From contig JAFUXT010000046.1 in NCBI GenBank assembly GCA_017470815.1, forward strand, positions 1 to 35,096: a stretch of DNA of 35,096 nt. Reading direction: 5' to 3'. Below the pieces are notes generated by a model. That model saw only the letters and a list, made by a program, of their open reading frames with translations, was not told the DNA's origin and did no database searches. This document shows positions 25,287-32,485 of this stretch, piece after piece (the stretch's first letter is position 1; the number at the start of each line of letters is the position of its first letter). Position numbers and translations under genes: made by a program. This DNA is from a bacterium. GTDB taxonomy: Bacteria; Cyanobacteriota; Vampirovibrionia; Gastranaerophilales; Gastranaerophilaceae.

Positions 25287-25826
25287 TTATTTTATTAAAG
25301 CCTGCAACTGTTTAAATTTTTCGTGAGAAGATGTTTTCAATAACCCGAACAATGTAATTTCAACAGTAACAATTTTGGCTCCGTACTGCTTTAAAAGTTC
25401 AATCCCAATATTGTATTCAGATGCTTTACGGCTTGCGCATGCATCACTAATAATAAACACCTCAAAACCGTTTTTAAGTAAATCTAAAGCCGTTTGCAAA
25501 ACGCAAATATGCAACTCAATTCCACATAAAATAATTTGCTTTTTACCTGTGTTTAATAAATAATTTTTCAATTCTTCATTCAATAATGCCGAAAATGAAA
25601 CTTTTTCAAAATATTTTGCACCGGAAATATTATTTTTTAATGTATCATCTGTTGCTCCCAAACCTTTTGGATATTGTTCGGTAACAAGAACAGGAATATT
25701 TAAGGATTTGGCGATATTAGCAATTTTTATTGAATTTTCAAGCGCAACTTCACCTTTAAAAACAGATTTTATTAATTTTTCCTGAAAATCAATCATTAAT
25801 AATAAGGTATTAGCAGAATCGAACAT
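25287..25826 (-). CDS. Isochorismatase-family cysteine hydrolase
   Basis: This 179-residue cytoplasmic enzyme has the fold and catalytic triad of the isochorismatase/nicotinamidase superfamily: D13 in MIDFQEKL, K75 in YFEKVSFSA and the nucleophile C108 in CGIELHICVLQTALDL. VTEQYPKGLG at 48-57 is typical of the YcaC-like/isochorismatase-domain branch, which tends to be of unknown substrate. It is the last gene of the transketolase-ftsEX operon; its ATG shares a base with the stop codon of the preceding gene (TAATG), showing translational coupling. Its own stop lies back to back with that of the U32 gene, with no room for a terminator between them. Confidence 0.88.
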   Translation of the reverse strand: MFDSANTLLLMIDFQEKLIKSVFKGEVALENSIKIANIAKSLNIPVLVTEQYPKGLGATDDTLKNNISGAKYFEKVSFSALLNEELKNYLLNTGKKQIILCGIELHICVLQTALDLLKNGFEVFIISDACASRKASEYNIGIELLKQYGAKIVTVEITLFGLLKTSSHEKFKQLQALIK

Positions 25827-27034
25827 TAAACTATGCCTTCCATAAATTCTGAATACAATTTATTTATATATTTTGATAATAATTTTTCATCAAGAATATT
25901 CAGAGCAATATTCGTATCTGTATTTTCGCGTGTATCCAAACCCTTGTGAACTATTTTAAAATTGAGTTTTGCAAATCCGTCATAGCGAATAATCAATTCA
26001 CTGTGTCTTTTGCCTTTTTTTAAACTGAAAACACACTCAATTTTATTTGCATACTGACTGATTGCGACATCTTCACCTTTTGATTCAAATTCTTTCTGAA
26101 AGCGATAAAATAAAGGTTCAATAAGAGCAGATAGTTTTGTATCAAAAGCTTTTTGGAACAATTTAAAGTGTTTTTCTTTAATTACGCAGCCGGAATCGTC
26201 TGGACTAACATTCCCGTGAAGACAGAAGTATAAATCATCGTTTATAATCGCAGATTTTAAACTGTCATTTGCATCTTTTTCAAGTTCATCAAAACTCTTA
26301 GCCCCTAAAATCGAAATTCCGCAATGCAGTTTTATATCATTTCCCATAATATAAGCCACTTTTTCCGCAACAGATTTTGCTCCCTGCAAATCAGTTTCAG
26401 GTAAAAGCAGATAATATTTACCTGAACCTTGAGCAATAATATCAGTTTGCCTTAAACATTTTTTTAAATTCAATCCCAAACGGTTCATAGAAACTCTTGT
26501 TTTTACCGACTCATCAATCGTTAAAATCATATAAATGCCACTTCTAAACAACGGATACTCACTAATATTTTCTTTCAGCGCCTTGTGAGTAAATAAGCCT
26601 GTTTTAGCATTGATTAACTGAGTATTTTTGATAAACAGAGACAAAATATCCACATATTTTGACAATGATATTGATTTCAGACAGTTTAAAAATCTTGTGT
26701 TAAATTCGCTTGGGCACGAATCCGAACGGATAAAATCATACACCCCTATTTGCTGACACTTTTGCATAAATTGTTCATTATTCTGCGAGATTGTAACGAT
26801 AATACGTGTTTGAGGAGCAACTCTGTTTATCATTTCAATAGTTTTAAAAATTTCACTTTGAAAATATTCATTATCCTTTATGACTACCAATCGGACATTT
26901 GAATTAATAGCACGTTTTATATGAGTTACAGATACAATATCAGCAGTTTCACTTCTTCTCAATACTGACACATTTGAAAATAAGAACTCAAAATTTGATT
27001 TATCTTCAGTTATAAATAAGATATTACCAACCAT
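25826..27034 (-). CDS. Receiver-like protein with degenerate GGDEF domain
   Basis: The 402-residue product has an N-terminal receiver-like alpha/beta domain (about 1-125) without a clear phospho-accepting Asp, a linker, then a region (about 140-268) that follows the diguanylate cyclase fold: NAKTGLFTHKAL instead of the D.LTGL.NR opening, RQTDIIAQGSGKYYLLLPETDL where active enzymes have R..D..aR.GGDEF..llP.t, and CGISILGAKSFDELEKDAN. The GGDEF signature is replaced by GSGKY at about 203-207, so cyclase activity is not expected; a binding or structural role is likely. The C-terminal ~130 residues are unassigned. The ATG at 27034 is preferred over TTG at 27037 because AGGT lies 9 nt upstream of it. 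It is 5 nt downstream of ftsX. Confidence 0.8.
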   Translation of the reverse strand: MVGNILFITEDKSNFEFLFSNVSVLRRSETADIVSVTHIKRAINSNVRLVVIKDNEYFQSEIFKTIEMINRVAPQTRIIVTISQNNEQFMQKCQQIGVYDFIRSDSCPSEFNTRFLNCLKSISLSKYVDILSLFIKNTQLINAKTGLFTHKALKENISEYPLFRSGIYMILTIDESVKTRVSMNRLGLNLKKCLRQTDIIAQGSGKYYLLLPETDLQGAKSVAEKVAYIMGNDIKLHCGISILGAKSFDELEKDANDSLKSAIINDDLYFCLHGNVSPDDSGCVIKEKHFKLFQKAFDTKLSALIEPLFYRFQKEFESKGEDVAISQYANKIECVFSLKKGKRHSELIIRYDGFAKLNFKIVHKGLDTRENTDTNIALNILDEKLLSKYINKLYSEFMEGIV

Positions 27035-27039
27035 CAAAA

Positions 27040-27939
27040 TTATACCTGCAAGTGTTTTTTAATACACCAATAACTGCCGACAGAACCGAATAAAATACTC
27101 ATTGTAAACATTACAAGAATAACCAAATTCTGCGCATACAAAGGCGACGGAACCATAAAAAATTTGTGAATATTCAGTAATCCGTTTTGAATGTAATTGA
27201 GCGGGAATGTAGCAATCAAAGAACCCATAAACCCGTAAAATGCACCCTGCATAATAAAAGGGAAACGGATATACCAATTATTCACGCCCATAAGACGCAT
27301 AATTTCTATTTCTTCTTTTCTTGATTGTATTACAAGTTGAATAGTATTATTTATAATAGTAACCGTTAATAAGCCCATTATGATAATTACGACCAAAGTA
27401 ATTGTTTTTACTACATGATTTACAAGTTCAATTTTCTTTGCCAAATCTTTTGCATAACTCATATCTTCTACGGACTTAATTGATTTGATATTTTCAAAAA
27501 CCGACTCAAGGTTTTCAGGATTATCAACCTTTACATGCAAAGTATCAGGCAGCGGATTATCAATATTAGGCAATCTCATTTCGTTCCTTAACCTGCTCCA
27601 AGAAACGCTCTTTGGAATTGCAGTTATTTCTTCAACATGTTCAAAACGAGCAATTTCAGACTTTGCTTCCCGCATATCAGTTGAACTTTTCAGATAAACA
27701 GAAATCTCTAATGCACTGCCTAACTCTTTTGAAAAAGATGAAATTGATAATGCCGTACGAAAACATGCACCAAAAATCATCAAAATAGCAGCCATAGTCG
27801 TAATAATTACAATATTTACAAAACCTGTTCTTTTTATATCACTGACAGTCTGAACTCCGAGCCTGAAAAGAATACGAAGTTCACAAAGCCAATCTTTTGG
27901 TATATGTTTTTTTACATTAGTTTTCAAATTATTATTCAT
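27040..27939 (-). CDS. ftsX: Cell-division ABC transporter permease
   Basis: FtsX, with the ATPase FtsE, controls peptidoglycan hydrolases at the division septum from the inner membrane. The 299-residue product has the FtsX layout: cytoplasmic basic start, first membrane helix (GFVNIVIITTMAAILMIFGA), an extracytoplasmic domain with EISVYL, VSWSRLRNEM and PLPDTLHVKV, then three more helices and the conserved cytoplasmic RKEEIEIMRLMGVNNWYIR loop. The ATG at 27939 overlaps the ftsE end by 8 nt, as usual for this pair. A longer reading to 27981 would begin with TTG inside ftsE and is rejected. No M23-family hydrolase gene follows, unlike in some relatives. Confidence 0.94.
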   Translation of the reverse strand: MNNNLKTNVKKHIPKDWLCELRILFRLGVQTVSDIKRTGFVNIVIITTMAAILMIFGACFRTALSISSFSKELGSALEISVYLKSSTDMREAKSEIARFEHVEEITAIPKSVSWSRLRNEMRLPNIDNPLPDTLHVKVDNPENLESVFENIKSIKSVEDMSYAKDLAKKIELVNHVVKTITLVVIIIMGLLTVTIINNTIQLVIQSRKEEIEIMRLMGVNNWYIRFPFIMQGAFYGFMGSLIATFPLNYIQNGLLNIHKFFMVPSPLYAQNLVILVMFTMSILFGSVGSYWCIKKHLQV

Positions 27940-28609
27940 AAGTACCTGCCTGCATATCCTTGACGATTTCGCCATGATCAAGTTTTATTACTCTTTTCCT
28001 AAAGTAATCAACCATATTATTGTCGTGAGTCGATACAATAACTGTTATCCCTCTTTGGTTAATCTGGTCAAGAATTTGCATAATTTCCATAGAATTTTGA
28101 GGATCCAAATTCCCTGTCGGTTCGTCTGCAATAAGCAATGGCGGACCATTTACAATTGCCCTTGCGATTCCTACTCTTTGTTGTTCCCCGCCTGAGAGTT
28201 CTGAAGGTGTTGCATTCATTTTCTCGTATAACCCTACAATTTTTAGTGCACCCTGAACTCTTGCATTTATTTCCTTACTGCTTATACCCAATGTTCTGAT
28301 AACATAAGCGACATTATCGAAAACTGTTTGGTTTTGAAGAAGTTTATAATCTTGAAAAACAATTCCCATGCATCGCCTTAAGTTTGGAATTTTGTTGCTT
28401 TTTATATTTGCAATATTAATACCGCCAATAGAAACAATACCGCTTGTAGGCTTTTCTTCACTGTATAGAAGTTTCATCAAGGTAGATTTACCAGCACCTG
28501 AAGAACCGACAACGAAAACAAATTCCCCTGAATTTATCTCCAAATTGACATTCTTAAGTGCATAGTGATCATTTTTATATTTTTTGGTAACATTTTTCAG
28601 TTTTATCAT
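27932..28609 (-). CDS. ftsE: Cell-division ABC transporter ATP-binding protein
   Basis: This 225-residue ATPase carries Walker A GSSGAGKST (about 35-43), Q-loop FQDYKLL, signature LSGGEQQRV, Walker B LLIADEPTGNLD and the STHD switch His. The Q-loop and signature wording match FtsE rather than other small exporters. It powers conformational signalling by FtsX at the septum. The start shares its A with the stop of the preceding transketolase gene (TAATG), and its end overlaps ftsX, so the three are translationally coupled. Confidence 0.95.
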   Translation of the reverse strand: MIKLKNVTKKYKNDHYALKNVNLEINSGEFVFVVGSSGAGKSTLMKLLYSEEKPTSGIVSIGGINIANIKSNKIPNLRRCMGIVFQDYKLLQNQTVFDNVAYVIRTLGISSKEINARVQGALKIVGLYEKMNATPSELSGGEQQRVGIARAIVNGPPLLIADEPTGNLDPQNSMEIMQILDQINQRGITVIVSTHDNNMVDYFRKRVIKLDHGEIVKDMQAGTYE

Positions 28610-29565
28610 TAATTAACTTCCTTTGCATACATGCTTTTGATTCGTTTTACAAGATTTTCAGAATCCAAGCCGTAATATTTGACAAGTTCATCAGACTTTC
28701 CGCTTTGCCCGAATTCATCATGAATACCAATTCTAAAAACTTTTGCCGGATAATTACCGCAAATAACTTCGCACACCGCAGAGCCTAACCCGCCTGTTGT
28801 AGAATGATTTTCAACAGTTACAAGAAACTTTGTTTCCCTTGCACAGTCAATTATAGTTGTTTTATCAATAGGTTTAACAACAGGGACATTGACAACTCGG
28901 ACTGAAATGCCTGTTTTTTTCAATTCTTGCGCCGCCAAAATACATTCACAAAGTAATTCACCGTTTGTAAGCAAAGTTACATCAGAACCGTCTTCAACAA
29001 CAACAGCCTTATGTATATTGAAATGATAATTATCATCAAATACATCCGGCAAATTGCATCTTGAAAGTCTTATATACATAGGTCCATTATGCAAAGCGGC
29101 ATATTTGATAACTTCTTCACACTCTTTAGCATCCGCAGGAACTATTACAGTCATGTGAGGGATTTCACGCATAAGTGCAATGTCCTCTAAAGCCTGATGA
29201 GTTGCACCATCTTCTCCGACAGTTATACCGCCATGCGTTCCGACAATTTTTACATTTAAATCTGCATAGCAAACACCGTTTCTGATTTGGTCATAAGTTC
29301 TGCCCGTTGCAAACATTGCAAATGTCGCAGCAAATGGTACTTTACCCTGAGATGCAAGACCGGCAGCAGTAGCAATCATGTTTTGTTCTGCAATTCCGCA
29401 ATTAAAAAACCTCTCAGGATACTTATCAGCAAACATTTTGGTCTGAGTAGAGCATGACAAATCAGCATCAAGTACCACTATATTTTCATTTAATTCTCCC
29501 ATATATGCCAAAGTTTTACCAAAAACTTTACGCACCGATTGATTTTTACTTTTATCTATTTTCAT
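28609..29565 (-). CDS. Transketolase C-terminal half (transketolase family protein)
   Basis: The 318-residue product equals the pyrimidine and C-terminal domains of transketolase: VLDADLSCST, FNCGIAEQNMIATAAGLA with the catalytic Glu, FAMFATGRTYDQIRNGVCY, VKIVGTHGGITVGEDGATHQ, and a C-terminal domain with TVENHSTTGGLGSAV and FGQSGKSDEL. In split transketolases this subunit pairs with an N-terminal ThDP-binding subunit encoded next door; here no such gene precedes it, so the partner must be elsewhere. The start at 29565 is preceded by AGGG six bases upstream; an in-frame extension to 29748 starts with a hydrophobic, non-family sequence and is rejected. It is the first gene of the ftsEX operon. 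The pentose-phosphate or a related C2-transfer role cannot be narrowed. Confidence 0.88.
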   Translation of the reverse strand: MKIDKSKNQSVRKVFGKTLAYMGELNENIVVLDADLSCSTQTKMFADKYPERFFNCGIAEQNMIATAAGLASQGKVPFAATFAMFATGRTYDQIRNGVCYADLNVKIVGTHGGITVGEDGATHQALEDIALMREIPHMTVIVPADAKECEEVIKYAALHNGPMYIRLSRCNLPDVFDDNYHFNIHKAVVVEDGSDVTLLTNGELLCECILAAQELKKTGISVRVVNVPVVKPIDKTTIIDCARETKFLVTVENHSTTGGLGSAVCEVICGNYPAKVFRIGIHDEFGQSGKSDELVKYYGLDSENLVKRIKSMYAKEVN

Positions 29566-29617
29566 CCTAAACCCTATATACTCTTCTTTTAAGAATACAT
29601 ATCCCCTTCTTACAAAC

Positions 29618-29626
29618 ATAGTAGCA
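29618..29626 (-). promoter_or_regulatory. Extended -10 (TGCTACTAT) for the transketolase-ftsEX operon
   Basis: On the minus strand TGC-TACTAT lies about 53 nt before the start codon, giving a leader of roughly 46 nt. A weak TGGAAA (29641-29646) is 17 nt from the hexamer. A small hairpin with GCAT/ATGC arms lies further upstream at 29679-29700. Confidence 0.4.
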
Positions 29627-29754
29627 CAAAAACATTTATCTTTCCATGATAATATTACAATGTATGAAATTTTATAAAAAAACGCATTATTATGCATTTT
29701 AGGGATAATTTTGTAAAGTTTTATTAAAATCGTATATAAATTTAGCAATTATTT

Positions 29755-29768
29755 ATGTTCACGAACAT
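29755..29768. promoter_or_regulatory. Operator-like palindrome ATGTTC-AC-GAACAT
   Basis: Perfect 6-bp arms with a 2-nt centre, lying over the expected -35 region of the promoter at 29782-29790. The position suits a repressor site controlling the gene at 29822. The half-site GAACAT/ATGTTC does not have the GAAC-N4-GTTC spacing of a Gram-positive-type LexA box, so the regulator is unknown. Confidence 0.5.
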
Positions 29769-29781
29769 TTAATAGGTAGAA

Positions 29782-29790
29782 TGGTAGTAT
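29782..29790 (+). promoter_or_regulatory. Extended -10 (TGGTAGTAT) for the gene at 29822
   Basis: TGG-TAGTAT lies 32 nt before the ATG, with the ribosome binding site GGAAAGGAAG (29808-29817) between. The -35 position (29762-29767) is poor and is covered by the palindrome. Confidence 0.45.
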
Positions 29791-29821
29791 ACCCAATTTT
29801 TATGTAGGAAAGGAAGAATTT

Positions 29822-30922
29822 ATGAATCAAGTACCAATGATGCAGCCGATATATCCGGTGCAAGGTGCAAATTATGCACTACCCCAACAGCCAAGTTACA
29901 ATGCTGTAAAAATCGATATTCATAATCCATCGGTAGGAACTCCGGGCATGACACAACCTCAACAAATGTATCAGCCGCAGTATGCTCCGGTGAATGCACC
30001 AATTTATAACTATCCGCAGGCTCCAATTTATTGTCCCTGCCCCATGCCAGCCCCGGCTGAGCCCGTAGCAACACAGGCTCCAGTATATTATCCGGGACAG
30101 CCTTTGCCACAGGCACCTGTAACATATCCACAGGCTCCTGCAGCAACTTACCCTCAACCGGTTCAATATCCGCAACAACCGGCGGTAATAGAACAACAAA
30201 ACGTAAATTATCCGCCGCAAATGCAACCGGTTCCTGCTCCAACACAGGCTCCTGCGCAAGTGCCGGCTCCACAAGTTTCAAACGCACCTGTAGTTGAAGC
30301 ACCTCAAAATGTTGCTCCGTCGCTTGATCTTAACGGCTTTATTTCAAGATTAACAAACCCTGATTTCGAAGGTCAGGCAGCAGCGATGGAAGACATTGCG
30401 GATGTAGTAAACAAGCAGCCTGAAAAAGCATCTGAATTAGTTGACAAGCAAGTATTCAAAGCTTTAAACGATATTATTTCTTTTGATTCTTCAAAAGTTG
30501 AAGGTCCATCACAGAAACAAATTGAAATCAGACAAAAATTAGTTCAGGGAGAAAAAGTAAGCGCTGAAGATGAAAAATTAGCAAACGCTTATTCTCCAAA
30601 AGAAATGGCTGAAAGAAACAAAAGTTATGCTTTGTTCTCAATCGCATTATTAGACAAAGTTTATGCACAGGAAATCAAAAAATTATCTAATAACACAGTA
30701 CCTTTAACAGATTTACCAAGTGCAGTAAATGTTGTAAATCAGTTGAAAGATAATCCTAACCCAATGGTTAGAGAATCAGCAATTGAAGCATTAAGTTACA
30801 TTCAGGAACCTGAATACAAAAAGGATTTGACGACTTTATTCACAGTTGCTAAAAATGACCAAGATGCAAGCGTTGCAAACGCAGCACAAGCCGCTCTTGA
30901 TAAATTAGACAAAGTTGCGTAA
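29822..30922 (+). CDS. Pro/Gln/Tyr-rich protein with C-terminal helical (HEAT-like) repeats
   Basis: The 366-residue product has two parts. Residues 1 to ~155 are low-complexity, rich in Pro, Gln, Tyr and Ala with repeated YPQAP/YPQQP and APTQAPAQVPAP stretches, probably disordered. Residues ~160-366 are helical; the end (VRESAIEALSYI...VANAAQAALDKL) looks like HEAT-type repeats where paired helices stack into a scaffold. There is no signal peptide or membrane segment, so it is probably cytoplasmic. It has its own promoter with an operator-like palindrome and a strong ribosome binding site, and ends at a strong terminator, so it is probably an abundant single-gene unit. A scaffolding or protein-binding role is an inference; no enzyme motif is present. 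Confidence 0.8.
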   Translation: MNQVPMMQPIYPVQGANYALPQQPSYNAVKIDIHNPSVGTPGMTQPQQMYQPQYAPVNAPIYNYPQAPIYCPCPMPAPAEPVATQAPVYYPGQPLPQAPVTYPQAPAATYPQPVQYPQQPAVIEQQNVNYPPQMQPVPAPTQAPAQVPAPQVSNAPVVEAPQNVAPSLDLNGFISRLTNPDFEGQAAAMEDIADVVNKQPEKASELVDKQVFKALNDIISFDSSKVEGPSQKQIEIRQKLVQGEKVSAEDEKLANAYSPKEMAERNKSYALFSIALLDKVYAQEIKKLSNNTVPLTDLPSAVNVVNQLKDNPNPMVRESAIEALSYIQEPEYKKDLTTLFTVAKNDQDASVANAAQAALDKLDKVA

Positions 30923-30955
30923 TGATACGCAAGGATTTATAAATTTCCTTTCTAC

Positions 30956-30984
30956 AAAAAGCCCCTGATATAAAGGGGCTTTTT
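30956..30984. terminator. Bidirectional intrinsic terminator
   Basis: AAAAAGCCCCT (30956-30966) pairs with AGGGGCTTTTT (30974-30984) around a 7-nt loop. A-runs and T-runs on both sides let it end the gene at 29822 (plus) and the acyltransferase gene at 30986 (minus). Confidence 0.92.
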
Positions 30985-30985
30985 A

Positions 30986-31705
30986 TTATACATTTGCTGT
31001 TTCTTCAGTTTTTACCGTTTCCGGCTTTGGCACACAATTTTCATAATCAGCCATTTCGGATATTTGCTGTGCCCACTGGTATATTATTTCTTCATGAGAA
31101 AGTTTATAAGAAATCGGCTTACCTATTTTAATTATTACATGTTGTCTTTTAAACGGAAAAATCGGCCAAACTTTCAAATATCCTGTCCATTCGGCGATAG
31201 CAACAGGAACTATATCAGCCTTTGCAACTTTTGCAATCTCAGCAAAGCCTTTTTTTATACCTTCCAACTTCCCATAAGGTTTTACAGTTCCCTGAGGGAA
31301 AATCCCCAAAGACCAAGATGTTGTTAAAACATCTCTTACAGTTTTAAATGTAGCAATTTCAGGCTTTGTTCTGTCAACTGCAAATGCTCCTAATCTTGCA
31401 ACAAGCCATTTTATTTTGCAATCAGGTTCAAATAACTCTTTCTTTGCCATAAAAGCAATCGGACAGTGTGCACCCATTACAACCATAGGAGGATCTAATT
31501 GCGAAACATGGTTTGCTGCATAAATGTATTTTCCTCGCTTTGCCATCTTTGGCGGAAGATTTTCTCTGCCCAATACCTTATAATCATAATATATATTATA
31601 AATAGGATAAACAACCAAATACAAAAAAGACATGTAAAATAATGTTCTAAACCAATGATATTCTTTTGCAAATCTTCTGTTAAAATTTCTTACTTCTTTA
31701 GCCAT
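30986..31705 (-). CDS. PlsC-type 1-acylglycerol-3-phosphate acyltransferase (second copy)
   Basis: PlsC-type enzymes transfer an acyl chain to lysophosphatidic acid at the inner membrane in phospholipid synthesis. The 239-residue product has a hydrophobic, membrane-seated stretch (about 21-40), the catalytic HX4D in NHVSQLDPP (H66, D71), FMAKKELF (motif II region), FAVDR and the substrate motif FPQGT (136-140), where most relatives have FPEGT(R). Here the following Arg is also replaced (FPQGTVK), so substrate handling may differ. Its start directly follows the stop of the neighbouring copy (TAAATG). It ends at the bidirectional terminator. Confidence 0.88.
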   Translation of the reverse strand: MAKEVRNFNRRFAKEYHWFRTLFYMSFLYLVVYPIYNIYYDYKVLGRENLPPKMAKRGKYIYAANHVSQLDPPMVVMGAHCPIAFMAKKELFEPDCKIKWLVARLGAFAVDRTKPEIATFKTVRDVLTTSWSLGIFPQGTVKPYGKLEGIKKGFAEIAKVAKADIVPVAIAEWTGYLKVWPIFPFKRQHVIIKIGKPISYKLSHEEIIYQWAQQISEMADYENCVPKPETVKTEETANV

Positions 31706-32374
31706 TTATTCTTTACTCCCATTATCAGATGCATCACCAACATATTTGAACCCGGTTAATTCTTGAATTTGCTCAATCCATTGAGATTTAACAAGTTCCA
31801 AATCTTTATTATAAGGTATTATCTTACCAATTTTTATAACTATTTTTCCCGAAAAAGGTTTCCATTTGGCTTCATTTGTACCTGTAATACCAACAGGCAA
31901 AATATCGCATTTAGTAAGCCTTGCAAGACCGGCAAAGCCTTTTGTAACCCCTTTAATTTCTCCTGGGACACCTCTTGTACCCTGAGGAAAAATACCAAGA
32001 ACCCATTTACTGTCATAGATTGCTTCAACTGTTTTAACGGTTGAAGGTCCAAGGTTTTCTCTATCTACCGCAAATGCCCCCAACCAGTCAAGCCACCATC
32101 TCAAAAGTCTTATATTAAACAACTCTTTTTTAGCCATAAAAGCGACATTCCTTGGCATGACCGCAACCATCATAGGAGGATCAAGAGTTGATAAATGATT
32201 TGGACATATAAGATACCTGTTATCTTTTGGTACATTTTCATAACCATGAACTTCTATTCTGTATATCAATTTTAACCGTATCATGTAAATAATTTTACAA
32301 ACTATAAACTGCCACATTGCTCTGAACCAGTTAAACTGAGAAGATTTTCTCTTTGAATATTCTTTTTTAGCCAT
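31706..32374 (-). CDS. PlsC-type 1-acylglycerol-3-phosphate acyltransferase (first copy)
   Basis: The 222-residue paralogue lies immediately upstream of the previous entry on the same strand. It has HX4D in NHLSTLDPP (H60, D65), MAKKELFN, FAVDRENLG and FPQGTRG (129-135), with the usual Arg kept but Gln in place of Glu, as in the neighbour. A good ribosome binding site (AGGAGAG) precedes the ATG. Tandem duplication with divergence suggests that the two may prefer different acyl or lysolipid substrates; which is the main PlsC cannot be told from sequence alone. Confidence 0.9.
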   Translation of the reverse strand: MAKKEYSKRKSSQFNWFRAMWQFIVCKIIYMIRLKLIYRIEVHGYENVPKDNRYLICPNHLSTLDPPMMVAVMPRNVAFMAKKELFNIRLLRWWLDWLGAFAVDRENLGPSTVKTVEAIYDSKWVLGIFPQGTRGVPGEIKGVTKGFAGLARLTKCDILPVGITGTNEAKWKPFSGKIVIKIGKIIPYNKDLELVKSQWIEQIQELTGFKYVGDASDNGSKE

Positions 32375-32485
32375 ACTTCTCTCCTAATCAACAAAAATAT
32401 TATACATAAAAATTACTTAACATTCCACCTTTTAAACTTTTTTAGTGTATTATCAAAGTAAAGCGACAATGAGGGAGTTATAGAT

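Noticed and set aside
27940..27981. Longer ftsX start
   Set aside because: It would begin with TTG inside ftsE; the ATG at 27939 gives the normal 8-nt ftsE/ftsX overlap.
29566..29748. N-terminal extension of the transketolase-half gene
   Set aside because: The extra residues are hydrophobic and unlike the family; the start at 29565 has a ribosome binding site and matches family length.
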